DNA of 64,000 bases from Terriglobus aquaticus (GTDB lineage Bacteria; Acidobacteriota; Terriglobia; Terriglobales; Acidobacteriaceae), in the NCBI RefSeq assembly GCF_025685415.1, contig NZ_JAGSYB010000001.1, forward strand, positions 2,418,001 to 2,482,000, in the 5' to 3' direction. The position numbers were made by a program, and so were the translations under genes. The notes below the pieces were generated by a model. It did no database searches, was not told where the DNA came from, and worked only from the letters and a program-made list of their open reading frames with translations. This document shows positions 45,506 through 54,629 of the stretch, piece by piece; the stretch's first letter is position 1; each line of letters opens with the position of its first letter.

Positions 45506-48500
45506 GTGCCTGCTGCTGAAAGTCCCCTGCTGAAAAACATGAATCCGCAACAGCGCGAAGGCGTCGAGCACACCGACGGATCGGTGTTGATCCTGGCCGG
45601 CGCAGGGTCCGGCAAGACGCGCGTGATCACGCATCGCATCGCGTACCTGATCCAGGAGAAGGGTGTTCCGGCGGATTCCATCCTCGCGGTCACCTTTACC
45701 AACAAGGCTTCGAAGGAGATGCAGGAGCGCGTCGAGAAGCTGATCGGCCACTCTTCGCTCGCCAAGCCGACGATCGCAACTTTCCACTCGTTATGTGTAC
45801 GCATCCTCCGCCGCGACATCGAAGCCCTGCGCCTGAACGGCGAAGGTTTGACGCGCACCTTCGCCATCTATGACGAAGCCGATCAGCAGGCCATTGTCAA
45901 ACAGGCGCTGAAGCGGCTGGGCATCGATGACAAGCAACTGAAGCCGCGTGTAGTGCTGGGCCGTATCAGCTGGGCCAAGAACCACATGATCGATCCGCAG
46001 GAGTACTTCCTCGCGTCGACCAATCCGCTGGAAGAACGCATCGCGCACATCTTCGAGATCTATAAAAAGGAACTCGCGAAGAACAACGCGATGGACTTCG
46101 ACGACCTGCTGCTGGAAACCGTGCGCCTGCTGAAGGTGAGCACCGAAACCCGCGAGCGCTACAACCGTCGCTACCGCTATCTGCTGATCGACGAGTATCA
46201 GGACACCAACCGTCCGCAATACGAACTGATGAAGCTGCTGGGCGGATCGCACGGCAACGTGTGCGTCGTGGGTGACGAAGACCAGTCCATCTACTCGTGG
46301 CGCGGTGCGGACATCAAGAACATCCTTGATTTCGAGAAGGATTTCGATTCGACCAAGATCATCCGATTGGAGCAGAACTACCGTTCGACCCAGGTGATCC
46401 TGGAGGGCGCGGGCGCGGTGGTGCGCAACAACACACAGCGCAAGGGCAAGGAGCTGTTCACCACGCGCGAAGGCGGATCGCTGATCGGCTACTACGAGGG
46501 TCCGGACGGCGAGAATGAAGCGCTCTTCATTGCGGACCGCGTGCAGAAGTACATCAAGGAAGCCGGACAGAATGGCGATACGCCGAAGTGTGCCGTGCTG
46601 TACCGCACCAACTCGCAGTCGCGCCTGGTGGAAGAGGCGCTGCGCCGTTACGCGATTCAGTACCACATGGTCGGCGGCTTCAGCTTTTACGAGCGCGCCG
46701 AAGTGAAGGACATGCTCAGCTACCTGAAGCTGGTGCAGAACCCGCATGACTCCATCGCGCTGAATCGCGTGGTGAACTCGCCCGCGCGCGGCATCGGCAA
46801 GACCACCATGGAGACTCTGGAGCGGCTCGCCCTGAGCACCGGTACCAGCACCTGGGACGCTATCGAAGCGGCGATCCGCGACCAGTTGTTGCCAGCGCGC
46901 GCGCTCACCGCGCTGAGTGGCTTCCGCCGGCTGATCCTGGATGCACGTGCCATGCTTGGCCCCGGGTTCGGCAACGCCCTGGCTGCGGATGCGCAGGGAG
47001 TGGCATCGCAGGGGCTGGGCGAGACGATCGAAGCAGCGCACGAGTTTGTGGGAGCGGAAGAAAACGCCTCCACCTCTGACGCCAATGAAGACGCGAGCTT
47101 CGACACGAGCTTCAACTTCAATTTCGATTTTGGTGGCGAAGAGGCGGCGTGGACCGAAGAACGCAGCACGCTGGCACCGGAGACTTCCGCAGCAGCGGAC
47201 AGTTCCGACACGAGCTTCGACTTCTCCTTCGATCCGAGCGCAATGGACGACGGCGGCGAAGAGCCGATTGCGCTGGCAGCCTCCGCGGATGACGAGCCGG
47301 TCGATGACGAGAGCGCGAGCGCGATCTCTTCCTTCTTCGGCGGAGCGCCTGCCGCGCCGGAGCCGCCGCCCGCGGCACAGGCTGCATTCAATCCGTTCGA
47401 GACACACACGGCGCAGAAGAAGACGAACGGCCGCGCTCGCGTGACGAGCCTGAGTGACCAGTTTGAAGAGCTGCGTGCCAAGGCCGCACCGGTGCCGCTG
47501 CAGTCCGAGGCAGACGACGCTTCAACAGCTTTACAGACTTCGAATCGCATTGACGGCTTCCGGGCGCCGGGCGATCCGGCGACGCTGCCCGAGTTGATCA
47601 AGTTCCTGAACGACCGTTCCGGCTACATCAAGCAGTTGGAGAACGAGGGCACTCCCGAAGCCTTCAGCCGCATTGAAAACCTGAAGGAACTTGCGAACGC
47701 GGCGCAGGATGCGCAGGAACGCGGCGAGACGCTGGCCGACTTCCTGGACCACGCCGCGCTGGTGAGCGACACCGATCAGATCAACCAGGACGCGCGCGTG
47801 ACGCTGATGACGCTGCACGCGGCCAAGGGGCTGGAGTTCCCGCTGGTCTTCCTGTGCGGCATGGAAGAAGGCCTGTTCCCCCACTCGCGCACGCTGCAGG
47901 ACCCCACCGGCCTGGAGGAGGAGCGCCGCCTGTGCTACGTGGGCATGACGCGCGCCATGGACACGCTGGTGCTTACCCGCGCTCGGTATCGCCGCCGCTA
48001 CGGCTCCGACATGCCGGAGCCCAGCGTGGCTTCCCGTTTCCTGGAAGAGGTGCCGTCACGGCTGGTGGAAGATCTTGGATCGCCGGCAGAGCGGCCCGGC
48101 TATTCGGGTGAGTACGGCGGCCGGATCGGCTCCATGTACGGGTCGGCTGGCGGCTCGCGCTGGGGTGGTGGCGGCAAATGGGGCAAGCGCGACGATGACC
48201 ATGGTGGCGAGCGGCATTACAGCTACGAGGACGAGGACCAGAGCGGAGCTTCGCGGCCGGCAGCGGCGAGCAAGCCGCGGTCTAATTTCGGCTTGCAGTT
48301 TTCGTCGCAAAAGGCGAAGTCGCCGGACTCTATCGACAACATCGCAAGCTTCTTTGGTGCCGCGGGCGGGGCGCTGAAGCGGCCCAAGATGGACCTTCCC
48401 GAGCAGACGGGGGAGACCCAGTTGAAGCGCGGAACCAAGGTACGCCATCCGAAATATGGCGAAGGCGTGATTGCCATGCGCGAAGGCGACGGCCCGGATG

Positions 48501-48577
48501 CCAAGCTCACGGTACAATTTCAAAGGCACGGCGTAAAGAAGCTGGTGGAGAAGTTCGCCCAGCTTGAGCGGGTGTAG
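45506..48577 (+). CDS. pcrA: PcrA/UvrD superfamily 1 helicase with large acidic insertion
   Basis: 1023 residues from a GTG at 45506 (or ATG 45539). SF1A motifs: Q-motif LNPQQREGVEH, Walker A GAGSGKT (32-38), TFTNKASKEM, LLIDEYQDTN, VVGDEDQSIYSWRGA, VTLMTLHAAKGLEFPLVF, and LCYVGMTRAMDTLVLT. The C terminus has the Tudor-like KVRHPKYGEGVI ... KLTVQFQRHGVKKLVEKFA of PcrA. About residues 490-690 are an acidic, Phe-rich, Pro-containing insertion absent from normal ~750-residue PcrA. It unwinds DNA in repair and transcription-coupled processes. Confidence 0.95.
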   Translation: MPAAESPLLKNMNPQQREGVEHTDGSVLILAGAGSGKTRVITHRIAYLIQEKGVPADSILAVTFTNKASKEMQERVEKLIGHSSLAKPTIATFHSLCVRILRRDIEALRLNGEGLTRTFAIYDEADQQAIVKQALKRLGIDDKQLKPRVVLGRISWAKNHMIDPQEYFLASTNPLEERIAHIFEIYKKELAKNNAMDFDDLLLETVRLLKVSTETRERYNRRYRYLLIDEYQDTNRPQYELMKLLGGSHGNVCVVGDEDQSIYSWRGADIKNILDFEKDFDSTKIIRLEQNYRSTQVILEGAGAVVRNNTQRKGKELFTTREGGSLIGYYEGPDGENEALFIADRVQKYIKEAGQNGDTPKCAVLYRTNSQSRLVEEALRRYAIQYHMVGGFSFYERAEVKDMLSYLKLVQNPHDSIALNRVVNSPARGIGKTTMETLERLALSTGTSTWDAIEAAIRDQLLPARALTALSGFRRLILDARAMLGPGFGNALAADAQGVASQGLGETIEAAHEFVGAEENASTSDANEDASFDTSFNFNFDFGGEEAAWTEERSTLAPETSAAADSSDTSFDFSFDPSAMDDGGEEPIALAASADDEPVDDESASAISSFFGGAPAAPEPPPAAQAAFNPFETHTAQKKTNGRARVTSLSDQFEELRAKAAPVPLQSEADDASTALQTSNRIDGFRAPGDPATLPELIKFLNDRSGYIKQLENEGTPEAFSRIENLKELANAAQDAQERGETLADFLDHAALVSDTDQINQDARVTLMTLHAAKGLEFPLVFLCGMEEGLFPHSRTLQDPTGLEEERRLCYVGMTRAMDTLVLTRARYRRRYGSDMPEPSVASRFLEEVPSRLVEDLGSPAERPGYSGEYGGRIGSMYGSAGGSRWGGGGKWGKRDDDHGGERHYSYEDEDQSGASRPAAASKPRSNFGLQFSSQKAKSPDSIDNIASFFGAAGGALKRPKMDLPEQTGETQLKRGTKVRHPKYGEGVIAMREGDGPDAKLTVQFQRHGVKKLVEKFAQLERV

Positions 48578-48639
48578 CGGCAACGCTGCGGCTCGGGGCA
48601 AGGCGCCTCCACATTTTCAAGTTCAGGAACGGAAAACAT

Positions 48640-48792
48640 ATGGCAAACACCAAGAAGCTGGAACACGGCGAGCGCAAGGCAGCCAAGCGCAAGGCCCGTA
48701 AGGAAGCAGCGCCCAAGGCTCCTCGCACCACTCCTCGCGGCTCCAACAAGAAGAAGGTCCGCTCGTTGAGCAAGGGTGCGTCCAAGCGCTAA
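48640..48792 (+). CDS. 50-residue highly basic protein
   Basis: A 50-residue frame, ATG at 48640 after AGGAACGGAAA, codes a protein with about 19 Lys/Arg, MANTKKLEHGERKAAKRKAR then a Pro/Thr linker and NKKKVRSLSKGASKR. No hydrophobic core: probably disordered and nucleic-acid or ribosome associated. It lies 62 bp after the helicase gene and has its own terminator. Confidence 0.7.
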   Translation: MANTKKLEHGERKAAKRKARKEAAPKAPRTTPRGSNKKKVRSLSKGASKR

Positions 48793-48814
48793 GCTGCGAC
48801 CCACACACAAACCC

Positions 48815-48846
48815 GCGAAGGCCCCGGCATATCCCGGGGCTTTCGC
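48815..48846 (+). terminator. Terminator after the small basic-protein gene
   Basis: A stem of 5 + 7 bp (GCGAA.GCCCCGG / CCGGGGC.TTCGC, with one G-T pair) and loop CATATC lies 22 bp past the stop. It overlaps the leader of the next gene. Confidence 0.7.
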
Positions 48847-48862
48847 AATGCAGGGAGTTCCC

Positions 48863-49462
48863 GTGAAGATGTTGCAGGTTCTGGCTCTGCTTACGGCGCT
48901 GGGCGGCACGTCGATGCGCGCGCAAAGCGTCGACTGGCAACGAATCGTCGCCATGCGCGGACCTCAGCAGTTGGCGGCGGAACCGCTCTCCGCGGCACAG
49001 CGCAAAGCGCTGGAAGAGGCGATCGTAGCCAGCAACACCGTTTGGGATGACTGCGAAGGCGACAACGACTGGCCTCACGCCATCGTCGTGCACCGCGTGA
49101 ACCTGGGCACCGGCCACTACACCCTGGCCGAGGCCGGTCCAGGATGCGCGCGCGGAGGGCAGGGCTCGAACGGGGCCATGTGGTTGTTGCGGTGGGACGC
49201 TGGGAAGCCAGTGGTCATTGGAGACCTGGACGGCTGGTTCGACGTGATCCTGCCACAAGTTTCCGGCGGCCTGCACGATGTTGCCGTGGGGTGGCATAAC
49301 AGCGCGAGCGAGTACGGCCTGAGCCTCTATCGGTTCAACGGCACACGCTACCGCCTGGTAGATGGCACCACGGTCCGTTGCGATGATGCAGGGTCGGGAC
49401 AATGCACCGCAGTGGCCGGAACCGGACCCAAACCGCAGGACAGGGGCTCAGCCCAGCACTAG
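48863..49462 (+). CDS. Secreted protein of unknown function
   Basis: 199 residues from a GTG at 48863 (GGGAG upstream) giving signal peptide MKMLQVLALLTALGGTSMRAQ. The mature part has VWDDCEGDNDWPHAIVVHRVNLGTGHY and DLDGWFDVILPQVSGGLHDVAVGWHNSASEYGLSLYRFNG, a beta-rich pattern; no family is recognised. Its TAG stop shares four bases (CTAG) with the convergent GH130 gene stop. Confidence 0.7.
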   Translation: MKMLQVLALLTALGGTSMRAQSVDWQRIVAMRGPQQLAAEPLSAAQRKALEEAIVASNTVWDDCEGDNDWPHAIVVHRVNLGTGHYTLAEAGPGCARGGQGSNGAMWLLRWDAGKPVVIGDLDGWFDVILPQVSGGLHDVAVGWHNSASEYGLSLYRFNGTRYRLVDGTTVRCDDAGSGQCTAVAGTGPKPQDRGSAQH

Positions 49463-50601
49463 CGTGCGGGAGCGGTCGCCACTCCCACGAACGAGTCCGC
49501 ACACCCGTAGTACATCCACCACTTGCCCTGGAACAGCACCAGCCCCTCCGCGAAGGTGGTACCGGCAGCGTATTGCCCGCTGCGTTCAAACGGCAATTCC
49601 GGCTGGAAGACGGGCGTCTCGGTGCGGTCGAGCAGGCGGGTTAGGTCTTCGGCAGACCAGAGAGCCTCTTCCACCGAGTAGGTGCCCGGCTGTAGCCCGG
49701 GCTGGCCGCCCGCACCTTGGGCATTCTTCGCGTTGTACAGCATGACGACTCCACGGCTGGTGAGCACCGGCGGCGGCCCGGTTTCCGGGAAGGCGCTGTC
49801 CGCCTTGCCGGGACGCGCGCGCAGCACCACGTGTGGCTTGCCCGGGCTGTCCTCCACCGGTGTCCAGTGAACCAGGTCGTCGGAGCTGGCGAGACCGACC
49901 TCGATCTCGCCCCAGAACATCCAGAACTTGCCACGGATCTTTGCTGCGACCAGGCGGCCATCCCGAACTTCGGTGACCATGCCGGCGGACTTGTACTTCA
50001 GCTCGTTGTAGCGTCCGCCCAGCGCGCCCTGGAAGGCGGGGCCGTGCTTCTGCCAGTGCACGAGGTCGTCGGACGTGGCGATGCCGACTGAGTAGCTCTG
50101 TCGGGCGCGAGACCACTGCGTGTACGTGAGGACATACCCGCCGCCCGGACGCTCCACGAGACGCGGGTCCTCGACGCCACCCGGCACCTCGCGGCTCTGC
50201 TGATCGTCTTTCGCGGGATACAGCACGGGTTCGGGCATGCGGTCGAAGTGGATGCCGTCTGCGCTGGAGGCCAGGCCAAGCCGCGAGACGTGGCCGCCGA
50301 TTGCCATGTCGCCGGAGTTGTCCTCGGCCCGGTACAGGACATAGATCCGGCCGTTGCGAACAATGGCCGCAGGGTTGAAGGTGTGCAGCGCCTCCCAGTG
50401 AACGGGTGCGCCGCTGACCGGGTCGTTGAACACGGAGGCCGGCCGGGGAGCGATGACGGGCTGATCGCTCGCCCGCGTCCACGGGCCCAGCCATGCGTTT
50501 GTAGAGCCGCCGGCAGCGTGGGGCTGAGCGGTGTCTTGGGCAAACATGGCGGCAACACCAGCGATGAGAAGAAGAGCCATCCAGGCCAGTCCGAATCGCA
50601 T
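49459..50601 (-). CDS. Secreted GH130-like glycosidase / phosphorylase
   Basis: About 380 residues from an ATG at 50601 (signal peptide MRFGLAWMALLLIAGVAAMFAQ); longer starts are possible, with a frame open to 50697. Five-bladed-propeller pattern: FNPAAIVRNGRIYVLYRAED, GVEDPRLV (catalytic Asp region), GIATSDDLVHWQKHG and WWMYYGCADSFVGVATA at the end. GH130 proteins cleave or phosphorolyse beta-mannosides; related GH43/GH32 proteins share the fold. An exported member would be a hydrolase rather than a phosphorylase. Confidence 0.8.
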   Translation of the reverse strand: MRFGLAWMALLLIAGVAAMFAQDTAQPHAAGGSTNAWLGPWTRASDQPVIAPRPASVFNDPVSGAPVHWEALHTFNPAAIVRNGRIYVLYRAEDNSGDMAIGGHVSRLGLASSADGIHFDRMPEPVLYPAKDDQQSREVPGGVEDPRLVERPGGGYVLTYTQWSRARQSYSVGIATSDDLVHWQKHGPAFQGALGGRYNELKYKSAGMVTEVRDGRLVAAKIRGKFWMFWGEIEVGLASSDDLVHWTPVEDSPGKPHVVLRARPGKADSAFPETGPPPVLTSRGVVMLYNAKNAQGAGGQPGLQPGTYSVEEALWSAEDLTRLLDRTETPVFQPELPFERSGQYAAGTTFAEGLVLFQGKWWMYYGCADSFVGVATAPAR

Positions 50602-50803
50602 GCCGAAACTTACGGCTTGCCGGTGACGCTGCGCTGGCGTCACCTCGTAGTACCGAACGTTCATGATGCGGACCAGAATAGCCACGAGGCCGTACAACCG
50701 TCACCTAAAATCGAGCATCGCGGATAAAAGTCCGCATTCCAGAAAGGGATACACTGCTGTTTAGTCCGCTTCCAGAACTTAGCGCCGCTTAGAGGACACG
50801 CCG

Positions 50804-52348
50804 CTGCCCCGACAGATCTTTGCCACCAAGTCCATCGACAAGCTGATCAGCGAGTCGGAGCAGCCTGAAACCGCTCTCAAGAAAACGCTGGGCCCGGTGT
50901 CGCTCACCGCGCTTGGGGTGGGCCTTGTCATCGGTTCGGGCATTTTCACCGTCATCGGCACCGCCATCGGCGGTAACCCCGCCAAGATCGCCGACTGGAA
51001 GGGATCGCCAATCCTGGACCTGATCCTGCACCACGGCGCGGTGGCAGGCAGGCCTGGTGCGGGACCCGCGCTGGCGTTGTCGCTCGTCCTGGTTGCGGTC
51101 GTGTGTGCGTTCACGGGCCTGTGCTACGCCGAGCTGGCCAGCATGATCCCGATTGCCGGCTCGGCCTACACGTACACCTATGCCACGCTGGGCGAGTTGG
51201 TGGCGTGGGTCATCGGCTGGGACCTGATCCTCGAGTACGCGTTTGCCAACATGAGCGTGTCCGTGGGTTTTGCCGCGCATGTGGTCGACCTGCTGGACTG
51301 GCTGGGCATCCGCATGGACCCGAAGTGGTTGTCGCCCGCCTTTCTGCCACAGGGTTTGCAGGACCTGGCAGGCAAGGACATCTTCACTCCCGGATGGCAT
51401 GCCGGCTTCGACATCCCTGCGTTCCTGATCGTGTTCTTCATCACCGTCGTGCTGGTGTTAGGCATCCGGGAGTCCTCGCGCACCAACAACATCATGGTGC
51501 TGATTAAAGTCGCGGCGATCCTGGCGTTTGTTCTCTTCGGCCTGGGCTTCATCCATCCAGCGAACTACCACCCGTTCAGCCCCAACGGCTTCTCCGGAAT
51601 TCTTGCAGGCGGGTCGATCATCTTCTTCACCTACATCGGCTTCGACGCGGTCTCCACCGCCAGCGAGGAGTGCCGCAATCCCAAGCGCGATGTTCCGATC
51701 GGCATCATCGCCACCCTCATCGTCTGCACCATTCTGTACATGGGCGTGGCGCTGGTGCTGACCGGCATGGTGCCGTGGTCCACCGTGGTGGGTGACGGCG
51801 CGCCGATCGTGAACGCGTTGAAGCGGCTGTCGCTGGAGCCGGGTGGGCAGCGCCTGCACCTGGTTCGGCTGTTCGTGCTCATCGGCGCCCTACTGGGCAT
51901 GATCTCGTCGATCCTGGTGGGGCAGTATGGCCAGGCGCGCATCTGGTACGCCATGTCGCGCGACCGCCTGCTGCCGTCGGCGTTCTCGCGGGTGCACTCT
52001 CGCTTTCGCACGCCGGCCTTCTCGACCATCGTCGCGGGCATCCTGGTCGCGATTCCGGCGGGCCTGTTCGATGTAGGCTCGCTGGCCGAAATGTCGAACA
52101 TCGGAACGCTGTTCGCCTTTGTGCTGGTGTCGATTGGCGTGCTGGTGCTGCGCCGCAAGGACCCGAGCCGCCGCCGCGGCTTCAGCGTTCCGGGCGGACC
52201 TGTGATCCCTGTGCTCAGCATCCTGTTCAGTCTTTTGCTTATGGCAGGCCTGCCTGCGATCACCTGGGTCCGGTTCTTCGTCTGGCTAACGATTGGATTA
52301 TTTGTGTACTTCTTCTACAGCCGCAAGCGCAGCGAGTTCGCGCAGTGA
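50804..52348 (+). CDS. APC-superfamily amino acid permease, probable CTG start
   Basis: About 12 hydrophobic segments; TM1 is LTALGVGLVIGSGIFT. The conserved N-terminal tail IFATKSIDKLI...LKKTLGPVSL is coded in frame upstream of the first GTG (50897), and the frame opens at 50783 after a stop with no ATG, GTG or TTG. CTG at 50804 lies 8 bases after AGAGGA, so it is the best start (514 residues). A start at 50897 would give 483 residues and cut the tail. Cationic or other amino acids are likely substrates. The stop overlaps the next gene's start (GTGA). Confidence 0.85.
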   Translation: MPRQIFATKSIDKLISESEQPETALKKTLGPVSLTALGVGLVIGSGIFTVIGTAIGGNPAKIADWKGSPILDLILHHGAVAGRPGAGPALALSLVLVAVVCAFTGLCYAELASMIPIAGSAYTYTYATLGELVAWVIGWDLILEYAFANMSVSVGFAAHVVDLLDWLGIRMDPKWLSPAFLPQGLQDLAGKDIFTPGWHAGFDIPAFLIVFFITVVLVLGIRESSRTNNIMVLIKVAAILAFVLFGLGFIHPANYHPFSPNGFSGILAGGSIIFFTYIGFDAVSTASEECRNPKRDVPIGIIATLIVCTILYMGVALVLTGMVPWSTVVGDGAPIVNALKRLSLEPGGQRLHLVRLFVLIGALLGMISSILVGQYGQARIWYAMSRDRLLPSAFSRVHSRFRTPAFSTIVAGILVAIPAGLFDVGSLAEMSNIGTLFAFVLVSIGVLVLRRKDPSRRRGFSVPGGPVIPVLSILFSLLLMAGLPAITWVRFFVWLTIGLFVYFFYSRKRSEFAQ

Positions 52349-53364
52349 TCACACCGGACCGGGAGTGGTTGCGCGGCCTGCCCAAGTGCGAACTGCACCT
52401 GCACTTGGAGGGCACCATCGTTCCGGAGACGCTGATGGCGCTCTCGCAGCGGCACGACGCCGAGCCGCTGACGCTCGAGGCAGCGCGTGCGCTGTACGTT
52501 TACGAAAACTTCATCGGCTTCCTGATGGCCTTCAAAGCCGTGAGTGAACGGCTGCAGGCGCCGGAAGATTACGAGCTGATCACGGTTGAGATGGTGCGCC
52601 GGCTAGCCGAGCAGGGCGTGCGCCATGCCGAGGTCTACATCAGCATCGGCATCATTCTCCGCTTCAAGCAGCAGTTGCACGTGAGCGACGTAATCGCCGC
52701 CGTGGAGCGCGGTCGCAAGCGCGCCGAGCAGGAGTTCGGCACGACCGTGTTCTGGATCTTCGACGCCGTTCGTCACTTTGGCGCTGAGGAAGCTGCAGCG
52801 GTTTTCCGCAAAGCCGCAGAGTTGAAGCAGCAGTATCCAAGCATTGTCGGCATCGGCATTGGCGGCGACGAGGCGCGCGGCCCGGCCGAGGACTTCCGAG
52901 ACCTCTACGCGGAGGCCAAAGCAGCCGGGCTGCACCTGACCGTACACGCGGGCGAATCGGTGCCCGCCGGCTCCATTTGGAGCGCGATCAACATCGGCGC
53001 CGAGCGGCTGGGCCACGCGCTGAGTGCGGTGAATGACCCGGAGCTGCTGGACGTGCTGGCGGAACGGCAGATCCCCTTGGAGCTGAACGTGACCAGCAAC
53101 CTGCGCACCGGCTGCTGCGGTTCCATCGAACACCACCCCGTGCGGCTTTACTTTGAACGCGGCCTGATGGTCACGCTCAACAGCGATGACCCGCCCATGT
53201 TCGGAGCAGACCTGTTGGACGAGTACGAAACCGTGCAGCGGGAGTTCGAGTTCACGAACGAGCAGATGCGCGAGTTTGCAGCGAACTCGGTCGAAGCAAG
53301 CTTTCTTCCCGCCGAGCGAAAGGTCTCGCTGCTGCGAGAGATCGAGAGCTATCGCTCTCGTTAG
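52345..53364 (+). CDS. Adenosine/aminodeoxyfutalosine deaminase-family enzyme
   Basis: 339 residues from a GTG at 52345, overlapping the permease stop. Amidohydrolase fold: metal site HLHLEG (H18, H20), LTVHAGE and the C-terminal LNSDDPPMFG. These match adenosine deaminase and its aminodeoxyfutalosine and adenine relatives; the exact substrate is not decided by eye. Coupling to an APC permease suggests a transported purine or nucleoside-like substrate, but the permease is of amino acid type. Confidence 0.88.
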   Translation: MITPDREWLRGLPKCELHLHLEGTIVPETLMALSQRHDAEPLTLEAARALYVYENFIGFLMAFKAVSERLQAPEDYELITVEMVRRLAEQGVRHAEVYISIGIILRFKQQLHVSDVIAAVERGRKRAEQEFGTTVFWIFDAVRHFGAEEAAAVFRKAAELKQQYPSIVGIGIGGDEARGPAEDFRDLYAEAKAAGLHLTVHAGESVPAGSIWSAINIGAERLGHALSAVNDPELLDVLAERQIPLELNVTSNLRTGCCGSIEHHPVRLYFERGLMVTLNSDDPPMFGADLLDEYETVQREFEFTNEQMREFAANSVEASFLPAERKVSLLREIESYRSR

Positions 53365-53381
53365 CTCGTGGGTGCCTCTAC

Positions 53382-54080
53382 CTACTGTGGGTCGTTCGCA
53401 CTGTGGTGGTGCAGCGTCGGCGGGTTCTGTAGAGGCTGGGGAGCGGAGTTCGGAGCGGGGCTCACCGGTCCTGTAGCAACGTCGGGCACTTGGGACGGAC
53501 CATATGCCGGCGGAGGTGCTCCGCCCGGCCCCGCGGGTACCATCACGGCGTTCGCATCCACCTGGGGAATGCCGAAGTGTCCGCTCAGGTGCAGCAGGTC
53601 CAGCGGCCGCAGGTTGCAGTCGACCGTGATCGCGTTCATGTTGCGGTCGCCGCGCGTCAGCACGACCACGTTGGTGACCATGGCACCCTGCGTTCGCAGC
53701 CACAGGTCCGTCAGCATGGGTGCGCGGCTGTTTGCGTTGGCGTTCACCATGTGATGAAAGCCTGCCGCCTCATACGCGGAGTTCAGCGCGGCAAACGCGG
53801 CGCCGTCGTACCCGGCGTAGTCGTGGTAGTGGAAATTCGTGAACGTAATGCTGTTCAGGCCGGCTGCGATGCGACGACCATCGGGACTGGAACCATTCAG
53901 GAAGCCGTCTGCCGCCGTCAGCATGGAGCGATCAAGCGTGAAGCTGCTCTGCTGCGGCGCCTGTCGCACGATGCTCGCAAACGCCTGAGGCGGTGGTGGG
54001 TACGCGCCCTGCGCGAACGCTGCAGGAGCCGCACACGCCAGGAGCAAGAACACGCCGGACACTGTTCCACGTCGATTCAT
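53382..54080 (-). CDS. Secreted protein of unknown function
   Basis: 232 residues from an ATG at 54080 (GAGG upstream) with signal peptide (CAAPAAFAQ). The body includes GAFAAL and a FHYHDYAGYDGAAFAALNSAYEAAGFHHMVNANAN stretch rich in His and Tyr and DLLHLSGHFGIPQVDANAVMV; the C terminus is Pro/Ala rich with HHH. No family is recognised. Convergent with the deaminase gene. Confidence 0.65.
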   Translation of the reverse strand: MNRRGTVSGVFLLLACAAPAAFAQGAYPPPPQAFASIVRQAPQQSSFTLDRSMLTAADGFLNGSSPDGRRIAAGLNSITFTNFHYHDYAGYDGAAFAALNSAYEAAGFHHMVNANANSRAPMLTDLWLRTQGAMVTNVVVLTRGDRNMNAITVDCNLRPLDLLHLSGHFGIPQVDANAVMVPAGPGGAPPPAYGPSQVPDVATGPVSPAPNSAPQPLQNPPTLHHHSANDPQ

Positions 54081-54262
54081 CGTTGAACCTCGCACCAAAC
54101 AGCTTAGACACGGACCCGCAGAAAAAGGTGCGCCCGAGGCCCGTGCGGATCGGCGGAGGGCACGCCGCTTTGCGCCCCTGTTTTCCGCCACAGAAAGCTG
54201 ACCCGCCGCGCCGCTGGAAGGCACAAAAGTGCTACAGGATACCCGGCTGGCGCTGCGCTATC

Positions 54263-54580
54263 ATGTCTCGCATGAGGTTCAACCGCAAACGTCGCGCACT
54301 CCTGCAGCAGTTCGAACGCCGCCTTTCCGACCAGCTTGAGCAATTGCAGGAGCTGCCGGCGCGCGTGGAAGCAGAAGTGCAGGCGGTAGCGGGTGAAACT
54401 GTGGCCAGCCGCGCAGCGATTACCGCAGCCTGGGTGACCGGAGCGGTCGCCGTGCTTGCCGCGGGCCTGTACGCCGGGCGCGAGTTGCGGTCGCGGTACA
54501 AGTTCAAGCGCCGCACGCCGTATGACTACTACGCCCACTCGGGCGATCGATCAGACCTGGAGTTTGGCGTCGGCACCTAG
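54263..54580 (+). CDS. Small membrane protein with coiled-coil head
   Basis: 105 residues from an ATG at 54263. A basic start (MSRMRFNRKRRALLQQFERR), a helical coiled-coil-like stretch (LSDQLEQLQELPARVEAEVQAV), one transmembrane segment (about residues 51-70, AAITAAWVTGAVAVLAAGLY) and a polar tail. Looks like a small DUF883/YqjD-type ribosome-membrane or stress protein, but the match is weak. Just upstream of fabD (50 bp). Confidence 0.65.
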   Translation: MSRMRFNRKRRALLQQFERRLSDQLEQLQELPARVEAEVQAVAGETVASRAAITAAWVTGAVAVLAAGLYAGRELRSRYKFKRRTPYDYYAHSGDRSDLEFGVGT

Positions 54581-54629
54581 CCTGTTCGCTTGGGGGGGTC
54601 GGCCTGCACTCCGGCAGTATCATCAGGGC

